A stretch of DNA of 33,296 bases, taken from Ascoidea tarda (nom. inval.) (lineage: Eukaryota; Ascomycota; Saccharomycetes; Ascoideales; Ascoideaceae). The notes below the pieces were generated by a model. It searched no databases. It worked only from the letters and a program-made list of their open reading frames with translations, and was not told the origin of the DNA. The translations under genes were made by a program, and so were the position numbers. How positions within the stretch are numbered: position 1 is the stretch's first letter; every line of letters starts with the position of its first letter. Positions 30,748 to 33,296 of the stretch are shown here, piece after piece. The stretch covers positions 1 through 33,296 of the forward strand of contig JAKTTS010000121.1 of the NCBI GenBank assembly GCA_030560485.1, in the 5' to 3' direction.

Positions 30748-30869
30748 ATAAAAGCCAACCGACTTTCTGTCAGCAAAATCACCAGACTAATTATTGTCGC
30801 TCAGACAAACAAAATGTACAGTGCCAAGTTTTTGATAAGTGATGGACATGTGATTAGATGTGAGATATT

Positions 30870-31750
30870 TAAACAATTATTTGGCAAAGCTTAAATGGCA
30901 TTCAGCAGGATTTAAAAACCAGCAACTGAACAATTGAAAATTAAATGCAATATTGTCGCATAAACAATTGCTAGCAACCAAAGACATATAAATAATGGAC
31001 GGATAAAAAAATTCATCGACTGAGAAAAAATTTTTTAAATCCGCATAAACCATCAGTTTATAAAGATTAACCATTATTGGAATTGAGTTTGCATGAGGTT
31101 CATTCATTTTAAAATTGGGCACCATTAGCCCAACATATAGTAGTGGTTTAGTGAAACCGTAATTTTAACGTTAAAATAGAAATCTTCATTTCAAAAGAAC
31201 TTGCCCAAATTTTCGAATTAGGTTTTCATTTCAAATTAGAATCTAAAACCCAGGTGTACAAAAAAAGATATTTTGTCACAAACACCAACAATGATGAGAT
31301 CATTCACATACAAACGCAAGAAACATTCCTTTTTTATAGAGCTGAGATAAAACAGTGTTGGGTTTGGAATTGCGTTTTAAACCTAATGTGAGAATGAGCA
31401 TTAACGATTTTAATATACCTGTAAAAAAAAAATTTTCAACCACATGAATTGATTTAGGCAACTTCAAAATTTTTTGATATATCAGCAGCATCGGCAAAAT
31501 GTGGTGGTCGATTAAAATAAACGTTTTTGTCAATGTCACCATAAAAAACTGCGGTACCTTTTTCCATTTGATGCACAGTGTACCTTTTTGAAACAGCAAC
31601 AGAAAAAAGCATTCTAACATTTTAATATTCAATAACTGGACGAAAGGCTTCTTTTTAATCAATACCTTTAATTTGACTATATCTGTGAAAAAATATTTTA
31701 GATGTTTCATATTTACCCATAAACCTATTTTTTATAGTGAAAACCAAGCA
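30870..31750 (-). pseudogene. Family-3 copia RT remnant (reverse)
   Basis: Minus strand: sequence for NVRMLFSVAVSKRYTVHQME and NVYFNRPPHFADAADI (about 31625-31480; copia S-I-R-x-L-L-A-x-A...Q-x-D-V...I-Y-M-x-Q-P-x-G-F), LYKKGMFLAFVCE (about 31340-31300), and YPSIIYMSLVASNCLCDNIAF (about 31020-30960; thumb). Equivalent to 14906-15880 of the forward copy. Broken. Confidence 0.75.
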
Positions 31751-31759
31751 ACAATCAAC

Positions 31760-32350
31760 CACTTTTTTTCTTGAGAAAAAATGAACCAAAATATAGGTGT
31801 CGTTATCCTCAATAGCCGCTAGTTTCGTAAAACAGGCAACACTACATTTTGTGTCAACAATATTTGCTTCTCCAGTAGTAGCAGCAGTAAACGCAGTAAA
31901 AAAACAAATCATTACCGACCAAAGTTTGATCGATGATCGTGCCTTACTGCTATCAAATTTGGCAATGTTGTCAAAAACGTCATTTTCATCATAGACCCTT
32001 CTATTGCCTTTTTCTTTTGAAATTAGCTAATAAATTTTACTCATTCCATCATTGAAAAAAAAAATGTTTTGGACATTATTCAGAGATCTATTTTTTACAA
32101 TAGCCATTTCAGATTACAGTTTCATCTGAATTGAAAATATCATCTGTATTAGAAAAACTATTTCCATCCACAAATTCGGCATTATCATCATTGGTCTCTG
32201 AACAAAAATCAGTAAATGATTCTTCAGTAGTATTATCAGCTTTATTTATGAGAGTATTTGGTTCATTTGTGTCAAACACATCAAATTTTCTACCACAATT
32301 CTATGGGGAGCTAAAGTTATTCTTAGGGCAGAAACAGTAACAATCCTACC
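31760..32350 (-). pseudogene. Family-3 linker between IN and RT (reverse)
   Basis: The minus strand is rich in Asp, Glu and Ser codons, and the plus strand mirrors this as Ser-rich open stretches (31797-31994 and 32131-32340), as in the forward copy at 14390-14905. The plus-strand stretch VLEKLFPSTNSALSSLVSEQ at 32131 is nearly the same as the antisense stretch IFPSTNLAFSSSLSDQ at 14364-14705, which confirms that the two linkers are homologous. Not separate genes. Confidence 0.65.
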
Positions 32351-32399
32351 ACATGTGAAAATTTTTTGTTTAAATGAAAATCTTGCTTCATCAAAAAGA

Positions 32400-33286
32400 C
32401 ATCAAAATATTACAAACACTGGAGCATTGTTGGGATTGTAGGCCTTATAAACATTTCCTTGTTCATTGTAACTGACAAAACAACACAACACAACAATATC
32501 AATTATGTTTCAAACGCAAGGCTTGTGTAACCATTGAATAAACTGCAAATCTATAAGTTCCAAATTTTTTACATCGACTGAATTTCCAACTAAAATTTTG
32601 TATGGTGTTTCTACCAACAATGTGTGATTCTTGAGAATCAAATTTAACAAGTAGGCGGCACATATTTTATTTTTATTCATAAGTCATTAGAAGCAATTTT
32701 TTTTACCAAAAAGACTTTTGGGCTTGAAGTGATGGTATTTTCACAGCGCCCAGCAAAACAATTTTTATGAGACTCATATAAAACCGACTTTTTATGCTTA
32801 ATACCATTATCAACACAAAACTCACCAAACCCTTTGATAGCAAATTCATTATCTGACCTTACCATATTGATTTTGTTAGTCAATCGAATAAAAAAGTGTT
32901 TTAATTGATATATGAATTTTCCAAAAACCAACATGTGGCTAGACAAAAAAATCACAAAAATATAACTTGAAAAATTATCCAAAATTGTAAAATAATATCT
33001 ATTTCAATCAACCGCATTTTTAAATGAAAAACCAACAATCTCAACATAAACAAATTGAAATATTTAATTTCGAAACCTAGATTATGGTGTATTAATAATT
33101 TTTGTTGCTTTAGCTCTATGACAAAGGCCACAAGTTGACGACACATTTAAGTCAAAATCATAACGATTTGCAGTTTTGATTTCGGCCGGTCAATTAAAAC
33201 AAATAGGCCCATCGAAAAAAAAGCACACCAGCAATGGCATTTTTTTCAATTCAAAAACATCACTCAGAAACACCATAAAAAACTTT
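32400..33286 (-). pseudogene. Family-3 copia integrase remnant (reverse)
   Basis: The 101-codon stretch 32982-32677 reads DNFSSYIFVIFL, then FFIRLTNKINMVRSDNEFAIKGFGEFCVDNGIKHKKSV and HKNCFAGRCEN. These are copia IN blocks: the D-x-x-S-R-Y...F-L opening, the second catalytic block I-R-S-D-N-G-x-E-F...F-C-x-x-x-G-I-x-H-x-x-S, and the N-G-x-A-E-R block. Upstream (33146-32952) lies the Zn-binding/GAG-pre-integrase side. Equivalent to 13480-14385. Cut by the window end. Confidence 0.8.
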
Positions 33287-33296
33287 AGATCGGAAG
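33287..33296. other. Adapter-like bases at the window end
   Basis: The last ten bases, AGATCGGAAG, equal the first ten bases of the common Illumina TruSeq adapter read-through sequence. At the very end of a sequence this usually means untrimmed adapter at a contig end, not genome. A chance match of ten bases at exactly the last position is unlikely but possible. Confidence 0.7.

Larger units (their letters stand above)
29868..33296 (-). mobile_element. Family-3 Ty1/copia element (reverse), running off the window end
   Basis: Reading leftward from the window end: IN about 33200-32400, linker about 32350-31760, RT about 31750-30870, RNase H about 30750-30122, LTR 30131-29868. It is clearly the same family as 12127-16882, by protein matches and LTR. 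The gag-PR part and the 5' LTR lie beyond the window. It sits in the RT start of family-2 fragment C. The longest open stretches are 136, 112, 105 and 101 codons, so it seems somewhat less decayed than the others; still broken, perhaps ten times in the visible part. Confidence 0.8.

Noticed and set aside
1-33296. Search for tRNA, rRNA, CRISPR arrays, bacterial promoters or terminators
   Set aside because: No cloverleaf with conserved loops, no regular short repeats with spacers, and no bacterial gene arrangement were seen. Homopolymer T and A runs are background.

Overview
The window comes from a very A+T-rich eukaryotic nuclear genome (roughly three quarters A+T by eye). The standard genetic code gives sensible reading wherever I recognise protein sequence. 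I see no host gene, tRNA, rRNA, CRISPR array or bacterial-type operon. Nearly the whole 33 kb is a graveyard of decayed, nested Ty1/copia-type LTR retrotransposons. The organism cannot be named from this; an AT-rich invertebrate is a reasonable but weak guess.

I distinguish three copia families and named them here. Family 2 has an LTR of about 590 bp (TG...CA), with six near-complete copies and one partial. Family 1 is its sister family by gag resemblance, with an LTR of about 510-720 bp and seven copies. Family 3 is more distant, with an LTR of about 225-264 bp and three copies. The copia order gag, protease (PR), integrase (IN), reverse transcriptase (RT), RNase H is recognisable in families 1-3, usually in short stretches separated by many breaks. 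All copies look old and non-functional.

Layout: 1-432 unassigned plus a gag-leader-like scrap. 433-4484: 5' part of family-2 element A (+), with a solo family-1 LTR in its gag (1389-1901). 4485-7451: family-2 fragment (-), 3' LTR plus RT/RNase H, itself split by a solo LTR (6126-6719). 7452-9689: family-1 LTR, gag, PR and start of IN (+). 9690-12126: family-1 LTR and pol in opposite orientation (-). 12127-16882: family-3 element with both LTRs (+). 16883-18183: RNase H and 3' LTR of family 2 (+), probably the far end of element A. 17598-24424: family-2 element B (+), LTR to LTR, sharing its 5' LTR with the 3' LTR of A and carrying two solo LTRs in reverse orientation (18317-18971, 20853-21444). 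24425-24594: partial family-2 LTR. 24595-29304: family-1 LTR(+)-gag(+)-LTR(-)-pol(-)-LTR(+). 29305-29867: family-2 linker/RT scrap (+). 29868-33296: family-3 element (-), running off the window end.

The main points of interest are the depth of nesting, two family-1 loci with gag and pol facing each other around a reversed LTR, a pair of elements apparently sharing one LTR, short conserved blocks inside otherwise diverged LTRs, and the last ten bases of the window, which match the start of the common Illumina adapter and suggest a contig end. I found no convincing new biological system. All boundaries and alignments were made by eye.
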